Assembly: GCF_014268785.2 (NCBI RefSeq)
Contig: NZ_JABWRD020000001.1
Location: 1,191,001-1,255,000, forward strand
Source of the DNA: Pseudomonas shirazensis
Lineage (GTDB): Bacteria; Pseudomonadota; Gammaproteobacteria; Pseudomonadales; Pseudomonadaceae
DNA length: 64,000 bases
Direction: 5' to 3'
Both the position numbers and the translations under genes were made by a program. Positions 35,241-44,553 of the stretch are shown piece by piece (the stretch's first letter is position 1; every line of letters begins with the position of its first letter). The notes below the pieces were generated by a model that was not told where the DNA came from, did no database searches, and saw only the letters and a program-made list of their open reading frames with translations.

Positions 35241-35277
35241 AAAAAAATGCCCGGAGCGCAGCAGGCGGTCCGGGCAT
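35241..35277 (-). terminator. Terminator of the serine-type transporter gene
   Basis: Stem ATGCCCGGA (35247-35255) / TCCGGGCAT (35269-35277). On the minus strand it runs straight into seven T residues (the A-run at 35241-35247). A textbook intrinsic terminator. Confidence 0.88.
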
Positions 35278-35295
35278 CCTCTTATATAGAAGCCA

Positions 35296-36588
35296 TCACC
35301 AGCCGAGCACGCTTGCGGCCAGCGAGTAGACTACCGAGCTGATCGCGACCAGGCCGACGAAGACCACAAACAGGTTGGACATCGCCCCGCTGTACTTGCG
35401 CATCGACGGCACCTTGCGGATGGCGTACATCGGCATCAGGAACAGCAGCGCGGCAATGATCGGCCCGCCAAACGATTCGATCATGCCCAGGATGCTCGGG
35501 TTGAGGGTGGCGACGATCCAGCACACAACCAGCATCAGCGCTGCGACCATGCGGTCCAGAGCCTTGGCCCCAGGGCGCAGGCCAGTCTTGCCGATAATGC
35601 CTTTGAGGCCTTCGCTGGCACCGATGTAGTGACCCAGGAACGACTTGGCAATAGCAATGAAGGCAATCAGCGGTGCAGCAAAAGCAATGGTCGGGTTGCT
35701 GAAGTGGTTGGCCAGGTACGACAGGATCGACAGGTTCTGCGCCTTGGCTTCTGCCAACTGGGCGCTGTCCAGGGTCAGCACGCAGCTGAATACGAAGAAC
35801 AGCACCATAGCCACCATCAACAGGTGCGCACGCGACAGGATCTGCCCGCTGCGCTCGTCGGCGTGCTCGCCGTAACGGCGCTTCTGGTCGACAGCAAACG
35901 CGGAAATGATCGGCGAGTGGTTGAACGAGAACACCATCACCGGGATTGCCAGCCACACCGTGTGCAGGAACGCCGAGCCCGATGGCACCTGCATCGCGGT
36001 ATCGAGAATACCGCCACTCCAGTGCGGCACCAGGTAAAGCGCCAGCAAGGCCAGGGCGACGATGAACGGGTAAACCAGCAGGCTCATGACCTTGACCGTG
36101 GCCTGTTCACCGCAACGCACGATGGCCAGCAGGCCGAGGATCAAGCCAAACGACAGCAACACCCGCGGTGGCGGGGTCATGTGCAATTGATGCTCCATGA
36201 AGCTGCTGACGGTGTTGGTCAGGGCCACGCTGTAGATCAACAGGATCGGGAAGATCGCGAAGAAGTACAGCACGGTGATCAGCGCGCCAGCCTTGAGGCC
36301 GAAATGCTCCTCGACCACCTCGGTGATGTCGCCGCCACGCCCGGACAGCACGAAGCGGGTCAAGCCGCGGTGGGCGTAATAGGTCATCGGGAACGCCAGC
36401 GCGGCGAGGATCAGCAGCGGCCAGAAACCGCCCAGGCCGGCGTTGATCGGCAGGAACAGGGTGCCGGCGCCAATCGCGGTGCCAAACAGGCCGAGCATCC
36501 AGGTGGTGTCTTGTCGTGCCCAGCTGCCGAGGGTGGCGCTGGTGGTTTGTTCGAAGCGTTGTTCAACGCTTGAGGCCTGCTCATTCAT
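35296..36588 (-). CDS. SdaC-like amino acid (serine/threonine) proton symporter, HAAAP family
   Basis: Predicted 430 residues with about eleven membrane spans, matching the length of E. coli SdaC (429). The motif WMLGLFGTAIGAGTLFLPINAG near the N-terminus and VFSFNHSPIISAF in the middle are typical of the hydroxy/aromatic amino acid permease family. ATG at 36588 (MNEQASSVEQ) follows CACCCGG; an upstream in-frame ATG at 36642 would add a cysteine-rich stretch not seen in the family. It lies next to an aminotransferase gene in the same orientation, but a terminator separates them. Substrate is probably L-serine, by similarity only. Confidence 0.85.
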   Translation of the reverse strand: MNEQASSVEQRFEQTTSATLGSWARQDTTWMLGLFGTAIGAGTLFLPINAGLGGFWPLLILAALAFPMTYYAHRGLTRFVLSGRGGDITEVVEEHFGLKAGALITVLYFFAIFPILLIYSVALTNTVSSFMEHQLHMTPPPRVLLSFGLILGLLAIVRCGEQATVKVMSLLVYPFIVALALLALYLVPHWSGGILDTAMQVPSGSAFLHTVWLAIPVMVFSFNHSPIISAFAVDQKRRYGEHADERSGQILSRAHLLMVAMVLFFVFSCVLTLDSAQLAEAKAQNLSILSYLANHFSNPTIAFAAPLIAFIAIAKSFLGHYIGASEGLKGIIGKTGLRPGAKALDRMVAALMLVVCWIVATLNPSILGMIESFGGPIIAALLFLMPMYAIRKVPSMRKYSGAMSNLFVVFVGLVAISSVVYSLAASVLGW

Positions 36589-36777
36589 CCGGGTGCAACT
36601 CCACTCGCAAGACTGCAACAGGCTGAGCGTGGCGAAACACAAGGCTCGCGCACCTCAACCGAAAAAGAGGGGCGCGATTGTGCACTGAAAGGTGGCGCTT
36701 GCGAAGCCCTGTCCGAGCGGCGGTTGCACTTGTCATGACAACCCAGGGGCAACCCAGGTTTGCGAGGCTGGGTCAAA

Positions 36778-36796
36778 GGGGCCGATTGCCGACCCC
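36778..36796 (-). terminator. Terminator after the aminotransferase gene
   Basis: On the minus strand GGGGTCG pairs with CGGCCCC (one G-U pair) over the loop GCAAT, followed by TTTGACC. It lies eight bases after the stop codon at 36805. Confidence 0.55.
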
Positions 36797-36804
36797 TGCC
36801 CTGA

Positions 36805-38001
36805 TTAGCGTTGGACTGCGGCGAACGCCTCGGCAACCTGGCGCAGGTTGCTTGGACGCAGGCCGGACATGCACACCCGGCCACTGTCGATCAGGTAAAC
36901 GCCGAACTCGTCACGCAGACGGCGGACCTGATCGACGCTGAAGCCGGTGTAACTGAACATGCCGCGCTGTTCGAGGAAGAACGTGAAGTCCTGCCCTGGC
37001 AGCAGCTCGCCGAGCAGGTCGACCAAACCTTGGCGCATCTCAAGGATACGCAGGCGCATCACTTCGACCTCGGCTGCCCACTGTGCATTGAGGCTGGCAT
37101 CGCCGAGCACGCCGGCAACCAGTTGCGCACCGAAGGCTGGTGGGCTGGAGTAGTTGCGGCGCACGGTTGCCTTGAGCTGGCCAAGCACGCTCTGGGTGCT
37201 GGCCTGGTCGTCACACACCACCGACAGACCGCCAACGCGCTCGCCGTACAGCGAGAAAATCTTCGAGAACGAGTTGCTGACCAGGCACGGCACGCCGGCA
37301 CGGGCCATTTCGCGGATGGCGTAGGCATCCTGTTCCAGGCCTTCGCCGAAGCCTTGGTAGGCGATGTCGAGGAACGGGATCAGCTCGCGTGCCTTGACCA
37401 CTTCGACAACCTGCTGCCACTGGTTCTGGTCCAGATCGACACCGGTCGGGTTGTGGCAGCATGGGTGCAGCAGCACCACGCTATTTGCGGGCAGAGTCTG
37501 CAACGCAGCCAGCATGCCGGCGAAGTCGACGCCGCGGGTAGTGGTGTCGAAGTACGGGTAGGTATTCACCTTGAAACCCGCACCTTCGAAGATGGCGCGA
37601 TGGTTGTCCCAGGTCGGATTGCTGACCCAGACTTCGGACTGCGGGAAGTAGCGTTTGAGGAAGTCGGCGCCAACTTTCAACGCGCCCGAGCCGCCTACGG
37701 TCTGCACGGTAGCGACGCGACCGCCGGTCACTGCCGGGTGGTCGTTACCAAACAGCAGCGCCTGGATCGCCTGGCGATAGCTGGCCAGACCTTCCATTGG
37801 CAGGTACAGCGAAGCCTCGTGAGGCTGGTTGGCCAGGCGTTTTTCAACCTCGGCCACTGCCGCCAACTGCGGCACGATGCCGGCAGCATCGTAGTACAGG
37901 CCGATGCTCAGGTTGACCTTGGCCGCACGCGGGTCGGCCTTGAAGGTTTCCATCAACGAGAGGATCGGATCGCCGGCATAGGCATCGACATGTTTGAACA
38001 C
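36805..38001 (-). CDS. amaD: Class I aminotransferase of the TyrB/AspC family; probable D-lysine aminotransferase AmaD
   Basis: Predicted 398 residues, the normal length for aspartate/aromatic aminotransferases. It begins [20 protein letters not shown], carries the Asn of HPCCHNPTG, and the PLP-binding Lys in [16 protein letters not shown]. By sequence alone it would be called an aromatic amino acid aminotransferase (tyrB). Its position next to dpkA and the D-lysine transporter genes matches P. putida PP_3590, named amaD and proposed to deaminate lysine; this is recalled, not computed. It lies 142 bases downstream of dpkA on the same strand and is probably co-transcribed with it. Confidence 0.82.
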   Translation of the reverse strand: MFKHVDAYAGDPILSLMETFKADPRAAKVNLSIGLYYDAAGIVPQLAAVAEVEKRLANQPHEASLYLPMEGLASYRQAIQALLFGNDHPAVTGGRVATVQTVGGSGALKVGADFLKRYFPQSEVWVSNPTWDNHRAIFEGAGFKVNTYPYFDTTTRGVDFAGMLAALQTLPANSVVLLHPCCHNPTGVDLDQNQWQQVVEVVKARELIPFLDIAYQGFGEGLEQDAYAIREMARAGVPCLVSNSFSKIFSLYGERVGGLSVVCDDQASTQSVLGQLKATVRRNYSSPPAFGAQLVAGVLGDASLNAQWAAEVEVMRLRILEMRQGLVDLLGELLPGQDFTFFLEQRGMFSYTGFSVDQVRRLRDEFGVYLIDSGRVCMSGLRPSNLRQVAEAFAAVQR

Positions 38002-38143
38002 AGCGGACAGCTCCTTGAATCAGCACAGTTCGGAAAAGCTTGAGCGAGGATACCCGGAGTCGAGGCAGAGAAACATCACCTTGCTGCAACGGGTCTGTGC
38101 AAGGTTGCACGGCCCAGGTATTTCAACCCATGCAAGATGACGA

Positions 38144-39169
38144 TCAGCCGAGCAATTGGCGCAGGCCCTGCAGCTCGGTTTCGCTCAGTGCGACACCTTC
38201 ACGCTCGGCCGTGGCACGCTCACGATAGCGCCGCTCGCCGGGCATGCGTGACAGGCCGGCCGCCTGCATCTGCTCCAGCAAATGACGGCTGCGCTGCGCA
38301 AAACGCTCGCCTTCGGCCTTGCTCGGGTCGATGACGATCAGCAGTTGCCCGGTCCAGGGCGTCTTCGCCCCGGGATGCGCCGACCAGTCGAACTCCCAGG
38401 AGAAGTTACCGCCGGTCAGCGCCGCCGCGAGCAACTCGACCATCATCGACAGCGCCGAGCCTTTGTGGTCGCCAAACGGCAACAGCGCGCCGCCGTCGAG
38501 AATCGCTTGCGGATCGCTGGTCGGCTGGCCTTTGGCGTCTACTCCCATGCCCAGCGGCAATTGCCGCCCCTCGCGGGCCGCGATCTGGATATCACCATGA
38601 GCCATGGCGCTGGTGGCCATGTCGAACACGATCGGGTCATGCTCGGCGCAGGGCGCGGCAAAGGCAATCGGGTTGGTGCCGAACAGCGGCTGGCGAGCAC
38701 CGTGCGGGACTACACAGGTCATGCTGTTGACCACGCTCAAGGCCACCAGGCCTTCATCGGCGAACGGTTCGACGTCCGGCCACAGCGCCGCGAAGTGATG
38801 CGAGTTATGGATCGCCAATACCGCGATCCCAGCACTGCGCACCTTGGCCAGCAGCAACGGCCGTGCCGCCGCCAGCGCGGGCTGAGCAAAACCGCCGCCG
38901 GCATCGACCCGAACATAGCCAGAGGCTACGTCGGTCACCGCAGGCACCGCCTTGCCGTCAACCCAGCCACTGGCCAGCGTCGACACGTAGCCCGGAATAC
39001 GAAACACCCCATGGCTATGAGCGCCGTCGCGTTGGGCACTGGCACAATTGAATGCCAGCGCTGCCGCAACCGGTTCGCTGCAACCGTGCTGTTCAAGGAT
39101 CGCCTGCAATAACGTCTGCAGTTCGGCAAAGGGCATGCGCACGCTACCGCTGGTGGAGGATGCAGACAT
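38144..39169 (-). CDS. dpkA: Delta1-piperideine-2-carboxylate reductase DpkA (Ldh/malate-lactate dehydrogenase-like family)
   Basis: Predicted 341 residues of the Ldh family of NAD(P)H oxidoreductases: catalytic His in RDGAHSHGVFR, cofactor stretch GIAVLAIHNSHHFAALWPD, GTNPIAFAAP, and FDMATSAMAHGDI. Pseudomonas DpkA reduces delta1-piperideine-2-carboxylate (from D-lysine) and delta1-pyrroline-2-carboxylate with NADPH, giving L-pipecolate or L-proline. The D-lysine context supports this over plain malate or lactate dehydrogenase. ATG 39169 has AAGGAG eight bases upstream. It is divergent from the RpiR regulator gene and shares its control region. Confidence 0.85.
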   Translation of the reverse strand: MSASSTSGSVRMPFAELQTLLQAILEQHGCSEPVAAALAFNCASAQRDGAHSHGVFRIPGYVSTLASGWVDGKAVPAVTDVASGYVRVDAGGGFAQPALAAARPLLLAKVRSAGIAVLAIHNSHHFAALWPDVEPFADEGLVALSVVNSMTCVVPHGARQPLFGTNPIAFAAPCAEHDPIVFDMATSAMAHGDIQIAAREGRQLPLGMGVDAKGQPTSDPQAILDGGALLPFGDHKGSALSMMVELLAAALTGGNFSWEFDWSAHPGAKTPWTGQLLIVIDPSKAEGERFAQRSRHLLEQMQAAGLSRMPGERRYRERATAEREGVALSETELQGLRQLLG

Positions 39170-39220
39170 CTGGAGCTCCTTGTTGAAATTGTTTGGCTCG
39201 GAGTGTGCCACGGGTGAAAA

Positions 39221-39267
39221 CTGTCAGCCACATGACAGCTATCTGTCAATTGTTGACTTGATGACAG
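39221..39267. promoter_or_regulatory. Array of alternating CTGTCA/TGACAG hexamers, probable RpiR operator
   Basis: CTGTCA at 39221-39226, TGACAG at 39233-39238, CTGTCA at 39243-39248 and TGACAG at 39262-39267 form nested inverted repeats in the 143-base gap between dpkA and the regulator gene. A TTGACT (39253-39258) that could serve as -35 for the rightward operon lies inside the array. A dimeric SIS-domain regulator binding here would control both directions. Confidence 0.6.
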
Positions 39268-39312
39268 AAAACATTCATTTTCTATTCCACGCCCTACCGA
39301 CCGGAGTCCGAC

Positions 39313-40185
39313 ATGAGCCAATCGATCAAGCAACGCCTGGAGAACAGCCTGCACGGCGCAGCTGCCTCAGGCCGCACGATCGCCAGCTACATGCTCGGCA
39401 ACCTGCATGAAGTGCCGTTCCAGACCTCCGCCAGCATCGCTGAAAAGCTCGGAGTGAGCGAATCCAGCGTAGGCCGCTTCTGCCGCTCGCTCGGCTACGC
39501 CCACCTCAAGGCGCTCAAGCAGGACCTGCAGAACGACCTCGGCGACGGGCCGTGGCTGGTCGGTGACCGCTTGCAGGAATACCGCCAGCAGCATGACGAC
39601 AGCCAGAGCGCCGGCAGCCTGGAGCTGGAAATCGCCGCACTGGTGCGCGTCCATGAATACAGCCGTAGCGAGGCCTGGCACCGGGTTGCTCAGCGCCTGG
39701 CGCAGCGGCCACGAGTGTTTGTCGCAGGGTTTCAGACCGAACGCGGCGTCGCCCAGTGCATGACCCATTTGCTGCACTACCTGCGCGATGGCGTACAGGC
39801 TGTGGATGGCAGCGCCGGGCACTTTGGCGACGTGCTGCTGACCCGCCCCGAACACTGCGCGCTGGTGGTGTTCGAGGCCCGCCGCTATTCGCGCCATGCC
39901 CTGCTGCTGTGCCAGAAGGCACGCCAGGCAGGTATCCCGGTCACGCTGGTGACCGACACCTTCTGTGACTGGGCCGATGCCAACGCCGATGAGGTGTTCC
40001 GCATCCCCACCGAATTCAATCTGTTCTGGGAATCCACCTCGGCGATGCTGTCGTGGGTGCACCTGATGGTCAACGAGGTCTGCAAGAAGCTCGGGCCGGA
40101 TGTTGAAAAACGCTTGGAAGCGACTGCCGCTCTACATAACGAGTTCGTCGGCTACACCTCGTGGCCCGCGGACAAACAACAATAG
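39313..40185 (+). CDS. MurR/RpiR family transcriptional regulator of the D-lysine genes
   Basis: Predicted 290 residues. An N-terminal RpiR helix-turn-helix (about 1-80, with TSASIAEKLGVSESSVGRFCRSLGY) is followed by a SIS sugar/amine-binding domain (about 125-270, RVFVAGFQTERG, GIPVTLVTDTFCDWAD). The ligand is not visible from sequence; by context it is probably D-lysine or a catabolite. ATG 39313 follows CGGAG. It is the first gene of the rightward operon, 25 bases before the binding-protein gene, and is divergent from dpkA. Confidence 0.88.
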   Translation: MSQSIKQRLENSLHGAAASGRTIASYMLGNLHEVPFQTSASIAEKLGVSESSVGRFCRSLGYAHLKALKQDLQNDLGDGPWLVGDRLQEYRQQHDDSQSAGSLELEIAALVRVHEYSRSEAWHRVAQRLAQRPRVFVAGFQTERGVAQCMTHLLHYLRDGVQAVDGSAGHFGDVLLTRPEHCALVVFEARRYSRHALLLCQKARQAGIPVTLVTDTFCDWADANADEVFRIPTEFNLFWESTSAMLSWVHLMVNEVCKKLGPDVEKRLEATAALHNEFVGYTSWPADKQQ

Positions 40186-40210
40186 CAAGAGTGCAACCCA
40201 GAGGTGCGAG

Positions 40211-40963
40211 ATGAACAAGACCATGGCTATGGTGGGTGCGTGTGCCCTGCTGCTGGCGAGTGCGGCCAGCGCCGAGACCCTGCGTTTCGCCACAGAGGGC
40301 GCTTATCCGCCCTTCAACTATGTCGATGCCGATAACAAGCTGCATGGCTTTGACATCGACATCACCCACGCCCTGTGCGAGCAGATGAAAGTCGAGTGCA
40401 CGCTGGTGGCGCAAGACTGGGAAGGCATCATCCCGGCACTCATGGCGAAAAAGTACGATGCCGTAGTCGCCTCGATGATCGACACCGAAGAACGGCGCAA
40501 GAAGATCGCCTTCACCGACCACTACTACCGCACACCACTGTCCGTGGCGGTCGCCAAGGACAGCCCGATCACCGATACCCAGACCGACTTCAAGGGCTAC
40601 ACGGTCGGCGCCCAGTCGTCCTCGACCCAGGCTATCTATGCCGAGGACGTTTATGGCCCGGCCGGCGCCAACGTCAAGCTCTATCCGACCATGGATGAGG
40701 CCAATGCCGACCTGGCTGCCGGCCGCCTGGACGGAGTTATCGCCGACAAGTTTCCGCTGCTCGACTGGCAGCAGAAAAACGGCAAGGACTGCTGCAAGGT
40801 GCTCGGTGACGTCAACCAGACCAAGGCCAATGCGGCGATTGCCGTACGCAAGGACGATCAGCAACTGCGCGAGCGGCTGAACAAGGCGCTGAGCGAGATT
40901 GTCGCCAACGGCACCTATCAGAAGATCGCCAGCAAGTACTTCGCCTTCGACATCTATAACTGA
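40211..40963 (+). CDS. Periplasmic amino acid-binding protein of an ABC importer (basic amino acid type)
   Basis: Predicted 250 residues. The signal peptide ends LASAASA-ETLRF (residue 21). The mature start TLRFATEGAYPPFNYVDADNKLHGFDIDI is typical of lysine/arginine/ornithine-type family 3 solute-binding proteins; Arg in TEERRKKIAFTDHYYRTP contacts the ligand carboxylate in this family. One disulfide candidate pair is CEQMKVEC; another is CC at KDCCKV. It feeds the two permeases and ATPase of the same operon. Context points to D-lysine or a related basic amino acid as ligand. Confidence 0.9.
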   Translation: MNKTMAMVGACALLLASAASAETLRFATEGAYPPFNYVDADNKLHGFDIDITHALCEQMKVECTLVAQDWEGIIPALMAKKYDAVVASMIDTEERRKKIAFTDHYYRTPLSVAVAKDSPITDTQTDFKGYTVGAQSSSTQAIYAEDVYGPAGANVKLYPTMDEANADLAAGRLDGVIADKFPLLDWQQKNGKDCCKVLGDVNQTKANAAIAVRKDDQQLRERLNKALSEIVANGTYQKIASKYFAFDIYN

Positions 40964-41043
40964 TCGGTCAGCGCAAGGCAGGCATTGCGCCGTGGGCGCC
41001 CTGCCTTGCGCGCCGCCAAGTTCACCTGGCTGGGGAAGCACCC

Positions 41044-41763
41044 ATGCTCGATCAATTGTCTTTGTTGTCTTTTGCCAGCGGTGGCTGGGGCCCGGCGTTG
41101 CTGGCCGGCGCGCTGGTCACGGTGTCACTGGCGCTGGCCTGCCTGCCGATCGGCTTGCCGCTGGGACTGCTAGTGGCAATGGCCGCGCGCTCACGCAAGC
41201 GCCTGCCGCGGGCCTGGGCCACCACCTTTTCTACGGTGTTTCGCGGCCTGCCTGAACTGCTCACGCTGCTGATCATCTATTACGGCTGCCAGATCGCGGC
41301 ACAAAAGCTGCTGGCGGCGATGGGCTATGAAGGTGAGGTACTGATCAATACCTTCCTGGCGGCCATGATCGCCTTCAGCCTGGTGTTTGCTGCGTTTTCC
41401 AGCGAAATCTGGCTGGCGGCGTTCAAGACCCTGCCCAAGGGCCAGCTCGAAGCCTGCTCGGCCCTGGGGCTGAGCAAACGCACCGGTTTTTTCAAGGTGG
41501 TACTGCCGCAACTGACCCGGATCGCCCTGCCCGGCCTGTCCAACAACTGGCTGTCGCTGCTAAAGGACACGTCGTTGGTCTCGACTATCTCGCTGGTCGA
41601 CCTGATGCGCCAGACCAACCTCGCCGTCAGCGTGACCAAGGAGCCGATGTTCTTCTATGGCGTCGCCTGCCTGGGCTATTTGCTGTTCTCGGCGTTGTCC
41701 GGGCGCGTGTTTGCCTTCATCGAACGACGCTATAGCCGCCACCTGCAAGGAGCACGGGCATGA
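41044..41763 (+). CDS. ABC importer permease (HisQ/ArtQ type)
   Basis: Predicted 239 residues, about five membrane spans, with the ATPase-contact loop EAWKxLPKGQxEAC...GLSK visible as FKTLPKGQLEACSALGLSKRTGFFKVVLPQ, the EAA motif of polar amino acid permeases. ATG 41044 follows GGGGAAGCACCC. The stop overlaps the start of the second permease gene by four bases. Together they form the heterodimeric channel for the binding protein at 40211. Confidence 0.9.
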   Translation: MLDQLSLLSFASGGWGPALLAGALVTVSLALACLPIGLPLGLLVAMAARSRKRLPRAWATTFSTVFRGLPELLTLLIIYYGCQIAAQKLLAAMGYEGEVLINTFLAAMIAFSLVFAAFSSEIWLAAFKTLPKGQLEACSALGLSKRTGFFKVVLPQLTRIALPGLSNNWLSLLKDTSLVSTISLVDLMRQTNLAVSVTKEPMFFYGVACLGYLLFSALSGRVFAFIERRYSRHLQGARA

Positions 41764-42470
41764 GCTTCGAACAATTAATGGCGCTGGTGGTCGACCCCGA
41801 CCTGCTGCAGCGCTACGGGCCGCGCTTCATCGATGGTCTGCTGGTGACTGCCAAGCTGGTGGCGATTTCGTTCACCCTCGGCGCCGTGCTTGGCCTGCTG
41901 CTGGCGCTGGCGCGGATCTCCAACAAGACCGTGCTCAATCGCATGGCGGCTGGCTATATCTACTTCTTCCGCGGTTCACCACTGCTCGCGCAGCTATTTC
42001 TGCTGTATTACGGCCTTGGCTCGTTCAAGAGCTTTTGGCAGGACGTCGGGCTGTGGTGGTTCTTCCGTGAGGCCTGGTACTGCGCGCTACTGGCATTCAC
42101 CCTGAATACGGCCGCCTATCAGGCCGAGATCTTCCGCGGCAGCCTGCTGGCAATCGCCCCAGGCCAGTTCGAGGCCGCCCGCGCGCTTAACCTCAAGCGC
42201 TCGACCACGTTCTTCAAGGTCGTCATGCCGCAATCGCTGCTGGTCGCCATCGGCCCGCTGGGCAATGAGCTGATCCTGATGATCAAGGCCAGTGCGATTG
42301 CCTCGCTGGTCACCATCTACGACCTGATGGGCGTGACCAAGCTGGCCTTCTCGCGCAGCTTCGACTTCCAGATCTACCTGTGGGCCGCCGTGCTCTACCT
42401 GCTGATCGTGGAAATCGTCCGGCGCACCCTGAAATACCTGGAAGGCCGCCTCGGCCGCCACCTGAACTGA
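41760..42470 (+). CDS. ABC importer permease (HisM/ArtM type)
   Basis: Predicted 236 residues with about five membrane spans. It has the phrase YFFRGSPLLAQLFLLYYG common to amino acid permeases and the EAA loop APGQFEAARALNLKRSTTFFKVVMPQ. ATG 41760 overlaps the preceding permease stop, so the two are translated as a coupled pair. The dehydrogenase gene starts 16 bases later. Confidence 0.9.
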   Translation: MSFEQLMALVVDPDLLQRYGPRFIDGLLVTAKLVAISFTLGAVLGLLLALARISNKTVLNRMAAGYIYFFRGSPLLAQLFLLYYGLGSFKSFWQDVGLWWFFREAWYCALLAFTLNTAAYQAEIFRGSLLAIAPGQFEAARALNLKRSTTFFKVVMPQSLLVAIGPLGNELILMIKASAIASLVTIYDLMGVTKLAFSRSFDFQIYLWAAVLYLLIVEIVRRTLKYLEGRLGRHLN

Positions 42471-42486
42471 CCCAAGGATACGCTCC

Positions 42487-43731
42487 ATGCATTGCCAAAC
42501 CATTGTTCTGGGCGCCGGGATCGTCGGTGTCAGCACCGCGCTGCAGTTGCAAGCGCGCGGCCGCCAGGTCGTTCTGATCGACCGTGACCAGCCAGGCAGC
42601 GGCACCAGCCATGGCAACGCCGGCCTGATCGAACGCTCCAGCGTCATCCCCTATGCCTTCCCGCGCAACGTCGGCGCACTGCTGCGCTATGGCCTGAACC
42701 GCCAGCCGGATGTGCGCTACAGCCTGTTGCACCTGCCCAAGGCGGCGCCCTGGCTGCTGCGTTACTGGCGCCAGTCAGCACCCGGCCGGCTGGCCGGCGC
42801 CGCCGCCGATATGCTGCCGCTGGTGCAGCGCAGCGTCGAGGAACACGACGCGCTGATTGCCGCTGCCGGGCTGAGCGAACTGGTTCAGGCCAAAGGCTGG
42901 ATCGAAGTGTTTCGCGACCCGAGGCTGTTCGCTCAGGCCAAGGAGGACGTAAAAAACCTGGCGCGCTATGGCCTGCAGTACGAAATCCTCGAACGTGACC
43001 AACTGCAGGCCCGCGAGCAGCAACTGGACGGCGGCGTGGTAGGCGGCATTCACTGGCTCGACCCGAAGACCGTGCGCAACCCTGGCGGCCTCACCCGCGG
43101 CTATGCCGCGCTGTTCGTCCAGCGCGGCGGGCAGTTCCTCCATGGTGATGCGCGCAGCCTGCGCCAGCTTGACGGTCAGTGGCAGGTGCAGAGCCAGCGT
43201 GGCGCGGTCACGGCCGACGAGGTCGTGGTCTGCCTGGGGCCACAATCGGCCGAGCTGTTCGGCCCGCTGGGCTATCGGTTTCCGCTGGGCATCAAGCGCG
43301 GCTATCACATGCACTATGGCACCCGCGGCGACGCGCAACTGCAGCATTCGATCTGCGACACCCAGGGTGGTTATGTGCTGGCGCCGATGGCGCAGGGCAT
43401 CCGCCTGACTACCGGCATCGAGTTTGCGGCCAGCGACGCCCCGGCCAACGAGATCCAGTTGCAGCGCTGTGAAGCCCTTGCTCGTCGGCTGTTCCCCGCG
43501 CTCGGCGAACGCTTGGACGAGCAGCCGTGGCTGGGCCTGCGTCCCTGCCTGCCGGACATGCGCCCGATAATTGGCCCCGCACCGCGGCACAAGGGCCTGT
43601 GGTTCAACTTTGGCCACGCCCATCACGGCCTGACCCTGGGTCCGGTGACCGGCCGCCTGCTCGCCGAGATGATGACCGGCGAGCAGCCGTTCACCGACCC
43701 TGCGCCTTACCGCGCAGCACGCTTTGACTAA
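42487..43731 (+). CDS. amaC: FAD-dependent D-amino acid dehydrogenase, probable D-lysine dehydrogenase AmaC
   Basis: Predicted 414 residues of the DadA/D-amino acid oxidase family. The N-terminal FAD-binding motif is VLGAGIVGVSTALQLQARG, followed by DRDQPGSGTSHGNAGLIERS; the C-terminal LGLRPCLPDMRPIIGP and FGHAHHGLTLGP are typical of the group. It should oxidise a D-amino acid to the 2-oxo acid at the membrane; with lysine, the product closes to delta1-piperideine-2-carboxylate, the DpkA substrate. Gene order matches P. putida PP_3593-3597, where this gene is amaC. That correspondence is recalled. Confidence 0.85.
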   Translation: MHCQTIVLGAGIVGVSTALQLQARGRQVVLIDRDQPGSGTSHGNAGLIERSSVIPYAFPRNVGALLRYGLNRQPDVRYSLLHLPKAAPWLLRYWRQSAPGRLAGAAADMLPLVQRSVEEHDALIAAAGLSELVQAKGWIEVFRDPRLFAQAKEDVKNLARYGLQYEILERDQLQAREQQLDGGVVGGIHWLDPKTVRNPGGLTRGYAALFVQRGGQFLHGDARSLRQLDGQWQVQSQRGAVTADEVVVCLGPQSAELFGPLGYRFPLGIKRGYHMHYGTRGDAQLQHSICDTQGGYVLAPMAQGIRLTTGIEFAASDAPANEIQLQRCEALARRLFPALGERLDEQPWLGLRPCLPDMRPIIGPAPRHKGLWFNFGHAHHGLTLGPVTGRLLAEMMTGEQPFTDPAPYRAARFD

Positions 43732-43751
43732 ACCAGCGGGAGAACAACAAC

Positions 43752-44534
43752 ATGACCGCACCTTTGAACCTTGCCAACCTTGCCCCTGAAGCCGAAAGCC
43801 GCCCAGTGCTGATCGACATAGAAGGTTTGAACAAACATTACGGCGCCTTCCACGTGCTGCGCGATATCAATCTGCAGGTCCGCGAGGGCGAGCGTATCGT
43901 CCTCTGCGGACCCTCCGGTTCGGGCAAATCGACCTTGATCCGCTGCATCAACCGCTTGGAGATCGCCGAGCAAGGCAGCGTTCATGTCGACGGCATCGAC
44001 CTGGCCAAGCCTTCGCGTCAGGCCGCTCAGGTGCGCAGCGAAATCGGCATGGTGTTCCAGCACTTCAATCTGTTTCCGCACATGAGCGTGCTCGACAACT
44101 GCCTGCTGGCCCCAACCAGCGTGCGCGGGCTGTCGCGCAAGGACGCCGAAGAGCGGGCGCGGATGTACCTGAGCAAGGTCGGCATCGCCAGTCAGGCCGA
44201 CAAATACCCCAGCCAGCTCTCCGGCGGCCAGCAGCAGCGCGTGGCGATTGCCCGTGCCCTGTGCATGAAGCCGCGGATCATGCTGTTCGATGAGCCAACC
44301 TCGGCGCTCGATCCGGAGATGGTCGCCGAGGTCCTGGATGTGCTGGTGAAGCTCGCCGGCACCGGCATGACCATGCTCTGCGTCACCCATGAAATGGGCT
44401 TTGCCCGTCAGGTGGCAGAGCGTGTGCTGTTTCTTGAGGGTGGCCAGATCATCGAAGACAGCCCGCCACAGACGTTTTTTGGCCAACCCAAAACTGCCAG
44501 GGCCCAGGCATTTCTCAAGCAGATTCTGCACTGA
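43752..44534 (+). CDS. ABC importer ATPase (GlnQ/HisP type)
   Basis: Predicted 260 residues. Walker A is GPSGSGKST, the signature is LSGGQQQRVAIARAL, and Walker B is IMLFDEPTSALDPEM, with the switch His in CVTHEMGF. It is a standard polar amino acid importer ATPase and completes the importer begun at 40211. An N-terminal extension of about 25 residues precedes the nucleotide-binding fold. It is the last gene of the rightward D-lysine operon, 20 bases after amaC. Confidence 0.92.
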   Translation: MTAPLNLANLAPEAESRPVLIDIEGLNKHYGAFHVLRDINLQVREGERIVLCGPSGSGKSTLIRCINRLEIAEQGSVHVDGIDLAKPSRQAAQVRSEIGMVFQHFNLFPHMSVLDNCLLAPTSVRGLSRKDAEERARMYLSKVGIASQADKYPSQLSGGQQQRVAIARALCMKPRIMLFDEPTSALDPEMVAEVLDVLVKLAGTGMTMLCVTHEMGFARQVAERVLFLEGGQIIEDSPPQTFFGQPKTARAQAFLKQILH

Positions 44535-44553
44535 TAAGGCGCAGCGCAAGGGC

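Noticed and set aside
36811..38043. 410-codon plus-strand frame opposite the aminotransferase gene
   Set aside because: Shadow; the minus strand has PLP-binding Lys and all family motifs.
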